Positions 34,109-45,065 of a stretch of DNA of 64,000 bases are shown piece after piece. Each line of letters starts with the position of its first letter. Position 1 is the first letter of the stretch. The notes under the pieces were generated by a model. That model searched no databases, had not been told where the DNA came from, and was given only the letters and a program-made list of their open reading frames with translations. A program made the position numbers and the translations under genes. The stretch is taken from NCBI GenBank assembly GCA_933207985.1, contig OW240916.1, positions 314,959,436 to 315,023,435 of the forward strand. Direction: 5' to 3'. The stretch is from Pelobates cultripes (taxonomy: Eukaryota > Chordata > Amphibia > Anura > Pelobatidae).

Positions 34109-34660
34109 GGAAAGCATGTCCTGTTCATGTTTTCCTTATGTATTGTGTACTGGGTTCTGGGTTCTGCTTTCTGTCCTTCTCTGGTTCTGGGTTCTTCCAG
34201 TCTTGCCTTGCTATCTTCTTTGGTGCCTGTTCTAGTCTTGCCTTGTTTCTTTACTGGATAACTGGATACATATCTGCTGCAGAGCCTCCCTAGTCAGATC
34301 CTGGGAGGTCTGCATATTGTCATCTGGCACCTGGGATCTGCAGAAGCTGCATCAGGCCCCAGAGGTCTGATATTGTACACTCCTTGTTTTATTGATTGCA
34401 TGTAATATTCTAATTTACGGAGATTGTGGATTTGGGGTTTTCATGAGCTGTAAGCCATAATCATCGCACTTATGACAAATCAAGGCTTGAACTATCTTGC
34501 TTTGCATGTAATGCGTCTATCTAATATATTAGTTTCCCCTTTCACGTTGCATTGCTGAAATAAATGAATTTTTGCACGATATTCAAATTTTTCGAGTATC
34601 ACCTGTATCTTGCCATAGGATTCTTCTTAATATATACTGAGGAGAAATAGTTGTTTCAAA
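34109..34660. other. unassigned non-coding stretch
   Basis: Contains GGTTCTGGGTTCT-type short repetition at 34150-34200 and no recognised gene. Confidence 0.4.
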
Positions 34661-34672
34661 TTTCTGTCATCA

Positions 34673-34884
34673 TTAACTAACATGACTATCTCTGTTTTTA
34701 GTGTACCTACACTTTTGTTTTTTAGAATTTAAATACATCAAAAATGCTTTGGGGTTGGTTTTGCTCTCTTTGGCTACCATTTTTTCATTTTGAAGTTTAG
34801 TGAATCTAATCACCTTTTTGCACTTGAACATTTTTTGGGTGTTGGTTTTGCTCAGACTTCTTGTGGAGTCAGTGGCTCGATGCA
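34673..34884 (-). pseudogene. possible non-LTR ORF2 fragment (pre-RT region)
   Basis: A reverse-strand frame with VIRFTKLQNEKMVAKESKTN and PKAFLMYLNSKKQK resembles the linker before the RT in CR1/L2 elements (compare FFRYINEKRKVKQ in the CR1 at 51100-51903). Short and unsupported by flanking sequence. Confidence 0.35.
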
Positions 34885-35490
34885 TCACAATATTAGGCAG
34901 GTGGTTTTAATGTTGTGGCTGATCAGTGTAAGTCACAGTTTTATACAATAGCGGGGTAACTGAAGTGAGGGCGTGGGATAAAAAAAAAGCCTGCTTCACA
35001 AACTCTTCCGCAGAGATTAATGGCTCACCCGTGAAAAAGTACTTTCAAGTTTAATCTGGACTTCCTGTGGAGAATTAAAATGTAACTTTAAACTCAACTT
35101 ATCATAAATTCCTTCATATAAATTCCTCAGGGATCATTAATATGGATCATTAATATGAAGTGAAAGGTGGTTTGATATCTATAATCCACAATATTAGGCA
35201 GGTGGTTTTAATGTTGTGGCTGATCAGTGTAAGTCACAGTTTTATACAATAGCGCGGTAACTGAAGTGAGGGCGTGGGATAAAAAAAAAAAGCCTGCTTC
35301 ACAAACTCTGCCGCAGAGATTAATGGCTCACCCGTGAAAAAGTACTTTCAAGTTTAATCTGGACTTCCTGTGGAGAATTAAAATGTAACTTTAAACTCAA
35401 CTTATCATAAATTCCTTCATATAAATTCCTCAGGGATCATTAATATGGATCATTAATATGAAGTGAAAGGTGGTTTGATATCTATAATCC
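34885..35490 (+). repeat. nearly perfect 302-bp tandem duplication
   Basis: 34885-35186 and 35187-35490 are the same sequence, from CACAATATTAGGCAGGTGG to TTTGATATCTATAATC. They differ by two extra A in the A-run and by GCGGGG/GCGCGG and CTTCCGC/CTGCCGC. Each copy begins with ATTAGGCAGGTGGTTTTAAT and ends that block GGCTGATCAGTGTA, a DNA-transposon terminus also present inverted at 36018-36048. Confidence 0.95.
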
Positions 35491-36009
35491 AAAAGAGTTT
35501 CACAGTCTATTGGCCCAGAAACTATCCGGAGAGCGACAATTAAAATATTACATCACCAGTAGATTGGCTGGATTGAGTAAAAGGTCATCAGCAGCAGACA
35601 CCGTAAGAACAAGTAGCATGGTGCAGCTCACCCCATCTATTACTGCCACCAGGAGGCAGTGCCCTAGTCCCCATAATGTAATACATTATAAGCGGAAAAG
35701 GTTGCATGGTTGCTGCAGTGTGCAATAAACATGACATTGTCTTGTTTTTTTATTTTTTATAAACCGGTGTTTTCCTTTCACAATACATATTTAACATATT
35801 CCTTGTTATTTTGTGTTACTGATTGAAATCTAAAACTCAAATAAAGATGTGCTGGGATGTGTTTTTTTTTGCTTTATGAGAGTGAATTTTAGATTGTAAC
35901 CCTTTAAATTATAATATCATGTGCCAAAATGATAAGTTATTTGTATGAAACAGTGCAAACACAAGATTTCAAGATCATGGGTGGGATCTTGTGGTCTGTT
36001 TGTATTGGT
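35491..36009. other. unassigned non-coding stretch
   Basis: A short open frame at 35510-35728 has no recognisable domain. Nothing else seen. Confidence 0.4.
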
Positions 36010-36210
36010 TTGTACACACTGATTAGTCACAACATTAAAACCACCTGCCCAGTATTGTGGAGACCCCTCTCATGCTGCCAAAACAGCTCTGCGTTGAGGC
36101 ATTGACTCCATAAGACCTCTGAATGTGTCCGGTGGTATCTTGCACCAAGACATTAGCAGCAGATCCTTTAACATCCGCAAATTGTGAGGTAGGGCCTCCG
36201 TGGATCAGAT
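36010..36210 (+). mobile_element. DNA-transposon end fragment
   Basis: ACACTGATTAGTCACAACAT, TAAAACCACCTGCCC and CAAAACAGCTCTGCGTTGAG. The start is the inverse of GGTTTTAATGTTGTGGCTG and GATCAGTGTA in the 302-bp repeats. This widely shared terminus looks like a Tc1/mariner-type end, but no transposase is readable. Confidence 0.45.
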
Positions 36211-37379
36211 TTGTTGTTCTTGTTCATCCCAATCCTAATCACATCTAAATCAGATTGAGAGCGGGAGAATTTGGAATTTTTTTACCAGAAGCTGAAAGAA
36301 GCAATTGAATTGTAAAAGGTTTGCCTTGACGTGGCAGGTGAGCTTACACTTAATTGGCCATTGGAGTAATACTAAAAAACTCCAGTTATTTAAATGTGCA
36401 TAGGGATTTGAGCTAGTTTGCAAGTTAGTCTTTTCTTTAGTTTTCATTCCAGAAGATATACGTCCTTTTAGTTTTGAACACAGATATATACTGGAATATT
36501 AAAGTATATAATATTAAATATAGAAAACACTGTGCTTAAAGCTGCAAAGTAGAAAGTATTTGTAGCTGAAATCCGAGCACACTTGGCTGCATATTTGAGT
36601 ACCTTTCAGGGGAGAAATACCCCTGGAGAAACCCCTGGAGAAATAGGTCTTAACACAAACCCATTCCCAGCAATATATACTTTGTCTATACCACTAATTG
36701 TGTAGGATAATGAACATGTAACCAGACAATACAACATATAAAATTAATTAAACTATTTATTGATAATGCATCTTAAAAAAACTTTGAAGTGATATTATAA
36801 ATAGGTGCATATTCCTATTTGTAGGAATAAAAATACAAATAAAAACTTGACAAAAACCTAAACAAACTGTAAAACTGTAAAAAAATCTAAGCAGGTAAAA
36901 TTAATCCAAATAGATATAAAAAAAAAGGTTTACATTTCCCTGTATAAATGTCCACTGCCTCCTGTGTAGTAGTTAATCAGGCCTCCTCAATATCTTCTGA
37001 ACAGCTTAGCTTCTGACACCGTTTTAGTGAAAAATCCTTCAGGCTCACTCTGGCAGAGATAGTGTAAAATCCTTTAAAAAGAGCAACTTTGTTCAAACGC
37101 GTTTCGCCTGTGCTGGCTTTATCAATGACACTCAATTGCAGCCATGTGTGCAGACTCTGTATGTCCAATGGATGATCACTCATTAAAATTAAACCATGTA
37201 GTATAAATCTATTGTGCATTTATTAGAAACTTCTGTGGTTACTATTGTACTCTTGTCTTTCTTTTCTAAAAAGCTTTATATAATACTGTCCCTAATTAAT
37301 GGGACAAAAAGGGGAAAAGGAGAGAGAGAGAGACACACACAAAAAAATAAATAACTACAACTCCTTAAAGGGAGCACTT
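36211..37379. other. mostly unassigned, with a possible Penelope-associated block
   Basis: 36960-37240 includes CAAACGCGTTTCGCCTGTGC followed by TGGCTTTATCAATGACAC, which may be the 3' UTR of the reverse-strand Penelope-like element that begins at about 37380. The remainder is AT-rich with no gene. Confidence 0.35.
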
Positions 37380-37634
37380 TTTGCACTCTTCTTGTTGTAA
37401 CCTTCTAAAAAACAAATCCTTCTCGTTTTTTCCCCCCTTCTTCTCCTTTCTCTTTTTCCCTTTCCCTTTCCAATAAATGGATATAATATGCGCTCTGATT
37501 ATACTCCAAAAAGTGACATGATTCAAATTCAGCATTCAAATCATATAGTTGTAGTGTACCTAACTGATATTTCTTTCTTTCCAAGTTCCCTAACGTAATA
37601 TCCCCCTCTTGCTCCTTGGCATATAGCCTTAATT

Positions 37635-37817
37635 CTAACAGGCTTCCATTGTGCAACCTGCAAAATACACGGATACTGAATGTAACATTAATTTTCTTGT
37701 AACATTGCGCCTATGTTCCTGTACTCTCTTAGCTAACTTCATCGTGGTTCTCCCTACAAATTGTAGCCCACATGGGCACTTTAACACATAGATCACGTTA
37801 CTACTCTCACATGTCAA
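37635..37817 (-). pseudogene. Penelope-like GIY-YIG endonuclease fragment
   Basis: SNVIYVLKCPCGLQFVGRT carries the GIY-YIG-type pair (VIYVLKC and QFVGRT) with the CPCG between them, then LAKRVQEHRRNV with the conserved arginine and EH. Later residues continue in another frame (GNLERKKYQL). In Penelope elements this domain nicks the target DNA. Confidence 0.7.
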
Positions 37818-38566
37818 AAATTCTTCAATCCTGGAAGGAGTTTTATCATGTGTCGATGTAACTTGATGTACATCTTTGAGAATTTTCTTTTTAGTATTTT
37901 TGAATGAAATACAATTATTACATGCATTGAAGCCCTTTATGTTTTTCTTCTTGGCATTCTTTTTTGCTGGGTCTCTGTGGCTTCTCCACTAGTTTATTCT
38001 TCAAATTTGGAACACCCCTGAAAACAATTCCGGGTTTTATTTTGTGTAACACCTCGTCTTTCTGGAGAAGATTCCAATGTTTATTGATTATTTTCTATAA
38101 TCCAGAATTAATGGGAGACCATTTAGTTGGTGTTGCTTCTTATGTGTCAACTTTGATTTTCTCAGTAGGGTCATTCTTTCCATTTATTCTTTTTCTTTTA
38201 AACATCTGCTTAGATCTTCTTCTTCATACTCTTTTTCTATGAATTTACCTTTAATTGCTTCAGCTTGTTCCAGGTACACTCCTTTATCCATAAAATTTCT
38301 CCTTAGTTTTTTGAGTTTGTTACTTGGTATATTTTTCAGCCACGGTGGGTAATGGCAACTCTTTTTTCTTAGATAAAACTATTAACATCCACCTCCTTGA
38401 AAAACTTTATTGTTTTCAATCCTTGCCTCTCTGTATAAATGACCAAATCAAGAAATTCCACAGACTCCTTACTATAAGTATGGAGTTCAGATGTCTCAAA
38501 AATTAGTCTAAAGTGTCACTGTCTATGTATCTCTTGTATAGGCTGATGTTCTGATCCGACCATGAT

Positions 38567-39052
38567 TCAATACCATGCAGTATGAATTGAATCCGTTTTT
38601 TCTGATAACTTATCAGTAGAATGAAGTACATTGAATACTGGCTTACATCCTTGTTGGTGGTCTATTAAAGTGTACAGTGATGAGACATCTGCCACTACTA
38701 AATAATGTTCTTGAGACCATTGACAATTTGTTAGAATGTTAATGATATGGGATGTGTCTTTTAAATGGGAGGAAACATTAGTAACATATGGCTGAAGAAT
38801 GTCACCCCCACCCTTCATCTTATCTACAGCCAAGGATGGTGGGACATTGTGCTGCCTGGTGATCCAGTGGTGGCGCATGAGCTTTAGCCCGCAGCTCTTG
38901 TGGCTGCACACTGACTTTACTCTTCTCCTCCCGCAAGCTGAGCGCTGTGTCGTATTGTTGCCATGGTAATGCACGGCAACACTCAGTCCAACCTGTTCGC
39001 AGTAGGAACTTACAGCGTCCCAGGCACTCCTCCTCTCTCTCTCCACTAACAA
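38567..39052 (-). pseudogene. Penelope-like reverse transcriptase fragment
   Basis: Contains ILQPYVTNVSSHLKDTSHI and HYLVVADVSSLYTLIDHQQG. The latter fits Penelope RT motif A, whose usual form is DV.SLYT.IP; the catalytic aspartate is the D of ADVSSLY. The N-terminal third of the frame is low-confidence. Motif C (YxDD) is not seen. Confidence 0.65.
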
Positions 39053-39059
39053 AGTTCAT

Positions 39060-39345
39060 TTGGGCTAGTGAGGGAGGTCCTTGATCTCCCCACCGGCCCT
39101 AAAAGGGAGATAGTAAGGTTTGCTCTGCATGGGCCGGCAGGAGAGATGAAAGGATCTCCCCTGTCAGCCTCCGCACATGGGCATCGCAGTGGGGCCCCTA
39201 TGCTTGTGGGGCCCCTGGGCAACTGTCCAGTGTTTCCATGTGGAAAGAGGGCCCTCATTGCAGCTTACATTCCTTTAGCCAGCCTTCCTATGCTACTGGT
39301 CTGCGGGGCCACCACCCTCCTTGCTAGCGCTCATATAGGCTAAAT
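39060..39345. repeat. GC-rich interspersed repeat fragment
   Basis: CCCCACCGGCCCTAAAAGGG, GGGGCCCCTATGCTTGTGGG, GCCCCTGGGCAACTG. The composition differs sharply from its AT-rich surroundings. Family unknown. Confidence 0.35.
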
Positions 39346-39784
39346 TCCTTGAGATTACTAAGAATTAATCTGAAGATGCAATAACACTACTGTGATTATG
39401 GCCATTTTCCTAGTGTGTCTCCAAACATGGAGATATTCGAATCAATATAATCTTGCTCAGGGGCAGATTTAACATCAATGTGAAATAGGCACAAGGGAGA
39501 GGCACAAGTAGTTATACTATTCCTACCTACTGAATGCCCAACAGAGTATCTGTGCAGGGGTCGCGCAAATGACATCTAGCCAGCTGTTAATTTGAAGAGC
39601 GGAATTGTGGTGCCGTACAGGACGCCATTAGGATGAACAAGAATCCGAAAACATATAGGATCCCTCAGATAAGTTTATTATCTGAATAGTTACATCTGCT
39701 CCCTGATTCCCAGTTTTATGCTATCTTTATTATCTTGCGTGCCTTAAATCTGTATAATATTTACTGATCAGCTGTGGGACTTAG

Positions 39785-40215
39785 AGTCTTCGTGAGCCAC
39801 TTTTTTTTTTTTTGGGCTGATTGCTGCAGGGGTGTTCTGAATTAGCCGAACACACATAAGGCAGAAAACTGAATAAAATAAAAAAATATACAACTAATAC
39901 ATATATATATATATACAGCTGAATACATTGTGATAAATAGAAACCAGTTAGCCAGCTGGTAATTGAATGGATGAGTACTGTAAATATATATAATACTTTC
40001 TGACAGGCTCCGAGTTTTTAGTGAGATGTATTTTTTTGGGGGAGGAGGAGAGTTGCTGCAGGAATGTTCTGAAGTAGATGAGTACCTATAAGGCATCAAA
40101 TGTAATAAAATAAAAACATTGCATTTGTCTAGATTGAAATTAGCTAAGATATATATATATATATCTGAATAGCTGAATAACGTGCGATGAACTGAGACAA
40201 AGTGAAAAGGGGAGA
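39785..40215 (+). repeat. two diverged ~240-bp repeats before L1 ORF1
   Basis: TTGCTGCAGGGGTGTTCTGA (39823) and TTGCTGCAGGAATGTTCTGA (40053) lie 230 bp apart. Each is followed by an AAGGCA...AATAAAATAAAA stretch, an ATATATATAT tract, then CTGAATA and GTGATAAA/GCGATGAA. They precede the ORF1 start by 220 bp. They may be tandem 5' UTR monomers of the LINE, or a local duplication. Confidence 0.55.
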
Positions 40216-41350
40216 AGAAAGAAAGGACAATACAAAGGGATAATAAAAGAAAGAGATCCTGTAAAATATATTATATAATTATATTGCAATCTATATTAAG
40301 ACCCAACCAATCCACTTCGAATAATTACAGTGGTCTGGCACAGATTGCGATAGAAATAAAGAGGAGAGAGAGAATTTTATTTTTTTATTTTACTTTTTTA
40401 ATTTTTACATTTTTTTCTGGATTTAAATATTGATATGGCAACTAAAAAGGCTGCCAAACCAAAGAATCCTAATAGAAGATATAAAAAACAGGATAATAAA
40501 CCGGAAAAACGTCTCTTCTTTTTCTCTCCTCAAATAAACAAAACGGATATGGACAGAACAGACCTGGAGGAAAATTCTTTAAATATGCCAGAGCTAACCC
40601 CCAAAAATTCTATGCTGGACACAGGAAAGGACGACCAAGTAATTACTAAAGCCTTTCTGGAAAGAGCATTTGATTCCCAATTAGAGAAATTTAAATGTGA
40701 AATTAATAATATTATGAGAGATATTAAAGAAGAGCTACAGCAGTTAAGGAAACAGCTTCAAGAAAATGAAGCATGTATGACACAATTACAGCCTACTATT
40801 CAACAACATGAAGATATTGCCAAAAAACAAGATAACAGAGTTAGCACAATGGCTAAAAAGATTGCCGAACTTGAAAACAGAAGAAATAATTTAAGGCTCA
40901 GGGACATCCCAGAATCCATATCTCAGGATAGACATAAAAACACTCGGCATAGACATATCAAGAAACGGAGAACCTCTGGGAAGATGCCACTGGATTTTTA
41001 AACCACCTGGAATCCATAGTTCTAAGCCTCGTGATGTCATCATTTGCTGCGTATCATCTAGACTCAAAGATCAAATTATCAAAGCAGCGAGAGAAACCCA
41101 TTTACCTCATGAATATGCACAAATAAAAATATTCCCTGATTTGTCCTTCTATACCAGATCCGAAAAAAGATGCTAGGCAGATTTAACGAAGATATTACGA
41201 AATAAAGAAATCAGATACACTTGGGGATACCCTACGCAAATTATTATTTCCTATGAATACAGCACAATTGTATGTGAATCCCCTGAAAAACTCAAAAGCT
41301 GGCTTAAAGAAAAAAATTATAAAGAAAAAGAAAGAGACCTTAACTTAATT
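40216..41350 (+). mobile_element. L1/Tx1-type LINE, 5' UTR and ORF1
   Basis: Region leading into and including ORF1 (40435-41001 and its frameshifted continuation to about 41330). The element ends abruptly near a GA-rich tract, and the first part of ORF2 is absent. Confidence 0.65.
40435..41001 (+). pseudogene. L1/Tx1 ORF1 (RNA-binding protein), frameshifted
   Basis: Codon 1 opens a lysine-rich N-terminus (MATKKAAKPKNPNRRYKKQ), then a coiled coil around residues 75-150 (ITKAFLERAFDSQLEKFKCE, ELQQLRKQLQENEA, MAKKIAELENRRNNLRLRDI). ELENRRNNLRLRDIPE is the signature at the coiled coil-RRM border of L1 ORF1. After DIPESISQ the frame shifts. The RRM and C-terminal domain continue to about 41330 in other frames (PRDVIICCVSSRLKDQIIKA, NKEIRYTWGYPTQIIISYE). 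ORF1 trimers package LINE RNA. This copy has at least one frameshift. Confidence 0.8.
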
Positions 41351-41359
41351 ATATCCATG

Positions 41360-41700
41360 GGAGAAAGGGAAGAGAGAGGAAAGAGAGGAAAAAAAATTAT
41401 AATTATAAATGTAACATTTGCACCGTATACTGTAGACACAGCTCACTTTTTAAACAATTCTTAATGCACTAACACTTTAAAATGGAGTAGGTAGAGGGAA
41501 AAAAGTTGAAGAGATATAAAAAAAGGGAAGGTGACATTTTTGAATTCACAGTTATAAATTGCTGATCACTAGGAAGATTATATAAAGGGAGAGAGAGGGA
41601 GGAGAGGGGAGAGGGAGAGAGAGGGAGGGGAGAGGGAGGGGGAGGAAGGGAGAGGAAGGGAGAGGGAGGGGAGAGGGAAAGAAAGAGTGAAAAGGAAGTG
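41360..41700 (+). repeat. GA-rich simple repeat
   Basis: GGGAGAGGGAG-type low-complexity tract, densest at 41585-41700. A reverse-strand frame rich in S, P and L here is not a gene. Confidence 0.85.
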
Positions 41701-41919
41701 TGTAAGGGCACAAGAATGTATACTACATTAAAAATGTTAGATTATCACATACATTTAGACAATATTAATTAACACCTAACATAGACACATTTAGAAAGAA
41801 TTAAAAGATAACAAATGACACACTAATTTGCATACAAACTATATGTAAAGAAACTTTTTTTTCTTTCTTTTCTCTTCCTTCGGCTGGGACAGGAATTTTC
41901 GTGTTTTTTGTTTTTTTAC

Positions 41920-43003
41920 TGTGACGGACCGCCTGGCACCCCAACCGAGTACCTCCGTCAATCGCTGCTTCCTAGTACATGCGAGTACCATAAGCATTGC
42001 ACTGGAACATCATAACGACCGTAGACCCCCTGAACCGCCGCAGCTTGGTTGGGGTCTCACCGTCCTCCATCCACCCTGGACCCAAGACCAGGATCCAGCT
42101 TCCAGTGAGTAGACCTCTACTTCAAAAGGGCGTTTGAAGCTCTGGCTGTTCACTTTTTCACTGGGCACCTTATTTTTTGACTCACTTTTGATTTAACATG
42201 TTGTTCTAATTACTTACTTTCACTTTTTGTTTCTATGTCTATCTAGCAAGATTACCAGGGAGAGTGGCTTTGCTACATTATTAATTCATGCCAGTATTTT
42301 ACTGACATTAGAACTTTCTTGCGATCCCTTCCTCTCCATTACTTGCTTTCTGTGATTATCTGAGCACAATTTTTGGCTATAGATCGCATAGTTCCATTGG
42401 ACAGCTTGTTAGACTAGTTGTTATAATTACCATCACCTTTTGATATATATCTATACAACCTAATAAGCCACCTGTATTAAGAAAGAGTACTTTGATAACT
42501 TGCTAAATAACGCCTGTTTGTTTTGACATTTGACTGGAAGCTGCACTTTAGGATTACTTAGACTCAGATATTAACTCTAATACTCCTGTTTTAAACATTT
42601 CATTGGAGCCATCCCAATAAAGCTCTTTTTACCTAATTAGGAACAATACTGAGACCACTATGTGATCTTTCTTATATGGACATAGGAAGTAACCCTATAG
42701 GGTTATGACTACACAGAACGGGTGTGTTTCATAGCTTGCAATTCTCTAAATACATATTGCTATATACTTTTTTATTATTGTCGTTTTCTTTTAAGCTATA
42801 TATCCTCTATATAATCCTCAACTGACTACTCCCATTATCTCCAGGCAGGGGAAGCATAGTCACCTTTAGTGTACTTCCATACCTCTTTTATTATTTTTGT
42901 AACGTTGGCACTAGTGGGTTAAGCCCTTAGAGAGATTAGAATCTCTCATCGATGCTCTGTTAGTTTGGACCACTGAGACATAACCTATTTATGGTCTGTC
43001 ACA
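41920..43003. mobile_element. LTR-like insertion, TGTGACGGACC...GGTCTGTCACA
   Basis: Starts TGTGACGGACCGCCTGG and ends ATGGTCTGTCACA, matching inverted termini of the TG...CA type. It contains CCCAATAAAGCTC (about 42615), a possible polyadenylation signal. It lies between L1 ORF1 and L1 ORF2 remnants. I see no clear target duplication, so solo LTR versus other TIR element is open. Confidence 0.5.
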
Positions 43004-43004
43004 G

Positions 43005-44410
43005 TTGATCCACACTGATTATTTTCTCTACATAGTATTAATACAATCCTCATTCAATACATTTATATGCGCAGGTAAAAAACCTAGAATAAACCGTGAA
43101 ACAATGTCAAGGAAAAAAGACGAAGGAGGCCTAAATATTCCAATTATCCAGGTATTGCACAAGCCAATTTATTGGCATACTTTTTAATTGTAAATAAGAA
43201 AAACTCAAAGAATGAAAACTGGTATATCAACGAACAGAAATTGACCATAGGTAATAAAGATTATAAGTCCTTTCTATGGTCAATAGATAAAGAAGATATA
43301 CATTATAATAAAACCTCAAATTCACTAATAGTCCAACAAATTTTCCCAACTTGGTTTCTTTAAAAAAAAAAAAAAAATTAGTATAAAAGAAAAAATAATA
43401 CCAGTTACACAATTAAAAATACTATCAAATTTAATGTTAGATATAAACCTAGAAATTTGGTTACAACTGTATAAAGAAGTAACCTAATAAGAGGAAATAT
43501 TTTTAAATCTTTCGACCAACTCCAAGAAGAATATAGTTTACCATCCACGGAATGGCTCAATTATAAAAAAAAGAAATTATTTTCTAAAAAGTTATTTAAA
43601 ATTCAACTTTCTTGAGCCCCCAATTAAGATTCAATATCTTAATTGGGGGCTCAAGAAAGTTGAATTTTAAATAACTTTTTAGAAAATAATTTCTTATTTT
43701 CTAAAAAGTTATTTAAAATTCAACTTTCTTGAGCCCCCAATTAAGATATTGAATGATTTGCTTGAAAAAACAGATTATACCCACCTAGTCAATAAATGTC
43801 AATAAAACTAATTTATAAAACACAAGGAAAGCCAACTCCTCTGGCAATTGCAAAATGGAATCATGATTTGAATATAACATAAGTATGACATATTGCAACA
43901 ATTCTCTTATGATTTTGTATAAAGCTTGTCATTGTCTGAATATGCATGAAACCCATTATAAGATATTACATAGATGGTATAGAACCCCTCAATTTTTTTT
44001 AAAAAATGTATCCGACAGCCTGCTCAGCATGTTGGAGATGCCCTGAGCGGATAGCAGATTTTAAACATATATGGTGAGATTGCCCGATAATCCAGTATCT
44101 TTGGGAAGTAATGAGTCAGTATTTGTCTACCTTATTAAAAAAGAAGTTAAAACTGACTCTGAAAATGGCTTTGTTACATAGGGACATGAAGGCAATTGAT
44201 AGAAGTCTTGGTCCGGTTGCCCTCCATATATTAATGGCTGTCAAATTATCAATAGCCAGGAATTGGAAGTCTCCTTTAGTGGACAAGTTGGCCCAAGATT
44301 CACTCACAAATTATTATACAATGTAATATGGAGCGAGCGATCCCCTTTGTTGTTCCATCAATATGGTTATTGGGACAGATGGTTTAAAAGATTAACAGCT
44401 TAATAGTTCT
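43005..44410 (+). mobile_element. L1/Tx1-type ORF2 C-terminal remnant
   Basis: AGKKPRINRETMSRKKDEGG then LNIPIIQ (about 43073-43156) is the conserved post-RT block (KKPRI....L....GGL.LPN). Further on, SACWRCPERIADFKHIW (about 44021-44075) is the Cys-rich terminal motif (CWRC...HIWW.C), whose last cysteine lies in DCPIIQYLWEVM. Several frameshifts, and an inverted triplication at 43572-43757 interrupts it. Confidence 0.7.
43572..43757. repeat. fold-back: ~60-bp sequence present as A, A-inverted, A
   Basis: AAAGTTATTTAAAATTCAAC, TTTCTTGAGCCCCCAATTAA occurs at 43572-43630, its exact reverse complement at about 43631-43694, and the direct form again at 43697-43753. Neighbouring copies form perfect hairpins with loops of ~5 and ~9 bases. 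No mismatch is visible among the three copies. Confidence 0.95.
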
Positions 44411-44489
44411 TTGTATCTTTACTAGTCCCTAGCTATAAAATAACTATAATTAATATACAATATTCCTTTGTTGCACCTAACCCGGTGGA

Positions 44490-45050
44490 CTCCGCCTCTC
44501 ATTTGTCTTGCAGAGGTAAGTCCAGGGGAGCAAATTGTGCCCAATGTCTCTCTGACATCCTTCTACTTGTATCAGCAGATGCTCTTTGATAAAAAGTTAG
44601 ATACACATTACTTATGAAAATCAAAGTCAACTTGCAGATTCTGATAAAAATTCTGTTGCCTGGGCACTTTCCTGCACATCTGGTGGGAATGCCCAAAGAA
44701 TGAGACATTTTGGAAAGTAATCCATGGTATACTCAAAATCTTCTCTGAAAGTCCCCCACCTTTGTGGCCTGCCCGAATCCTTCTTTAACACACCCTTGTC
44801 GCAACATCCAGATACAAAAAAAATAATCCCTCACTATCAGTATTCTCCACATTGCCAAACAGGTGGCTCTCTTGTTCAGGTAAAAGGAGGCACCACCACC
44901 ACCACCACTCAGCCTTGGAACACAAGAATGGAAGAGTTAAAACAACATTACACTGCCCAAGGTTGGTTACAGAGTTATGTTGATACATAGGCTCAATGGC
45001 TAAGTTTGGCCTACAGTACGGACTTCCTGCAATCATGTATAGCTAAGACA
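44490..45050 (+). mobile_element. second L1/Tx1 ORF2 C-terminal fragment
   Basis: A frameshifted Cys/His terminal motif (LPGHFPAHLVGMPK from CLGTFLHIWWECPK-like sequence) leads into GGTTTTTTQPWNTRMEELKQ and HYTAQGWLQSYVDT with a stop. HIWW.CPK...FW then W...V..IM.MEEL is typical of L1/Tx1 ORF2 ends. It abuts the duplicated segment at 45066. Confidence 0.55.
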
Positions 45051-45065
45051 TAGAATATAATATGA

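Larger units (their letters stand above)
37380..39055 (-). mobile_element. Penelope-like retroelement, degenerate
   Basis: Read on the reverse strand, an RT-type region (38567-39052) is followed by a linker with frameshifts and then a GIY-YIG region (37635-37817). That order, RT then a C-terminal GIY-YIG endonuclease, defines canonical Penelope-like elements. Frameshifts and stops are frequent throughout and the 5' part is missing. Confidence 0.7.

Noticed and set aside
40435..41001. 188-codon coiled-coil protein as a possible host gene
   Set aside because: The ELENRRNNLRLRDIPE signature and downstream frameshifted RRM-like region show it is LINE ORF1.
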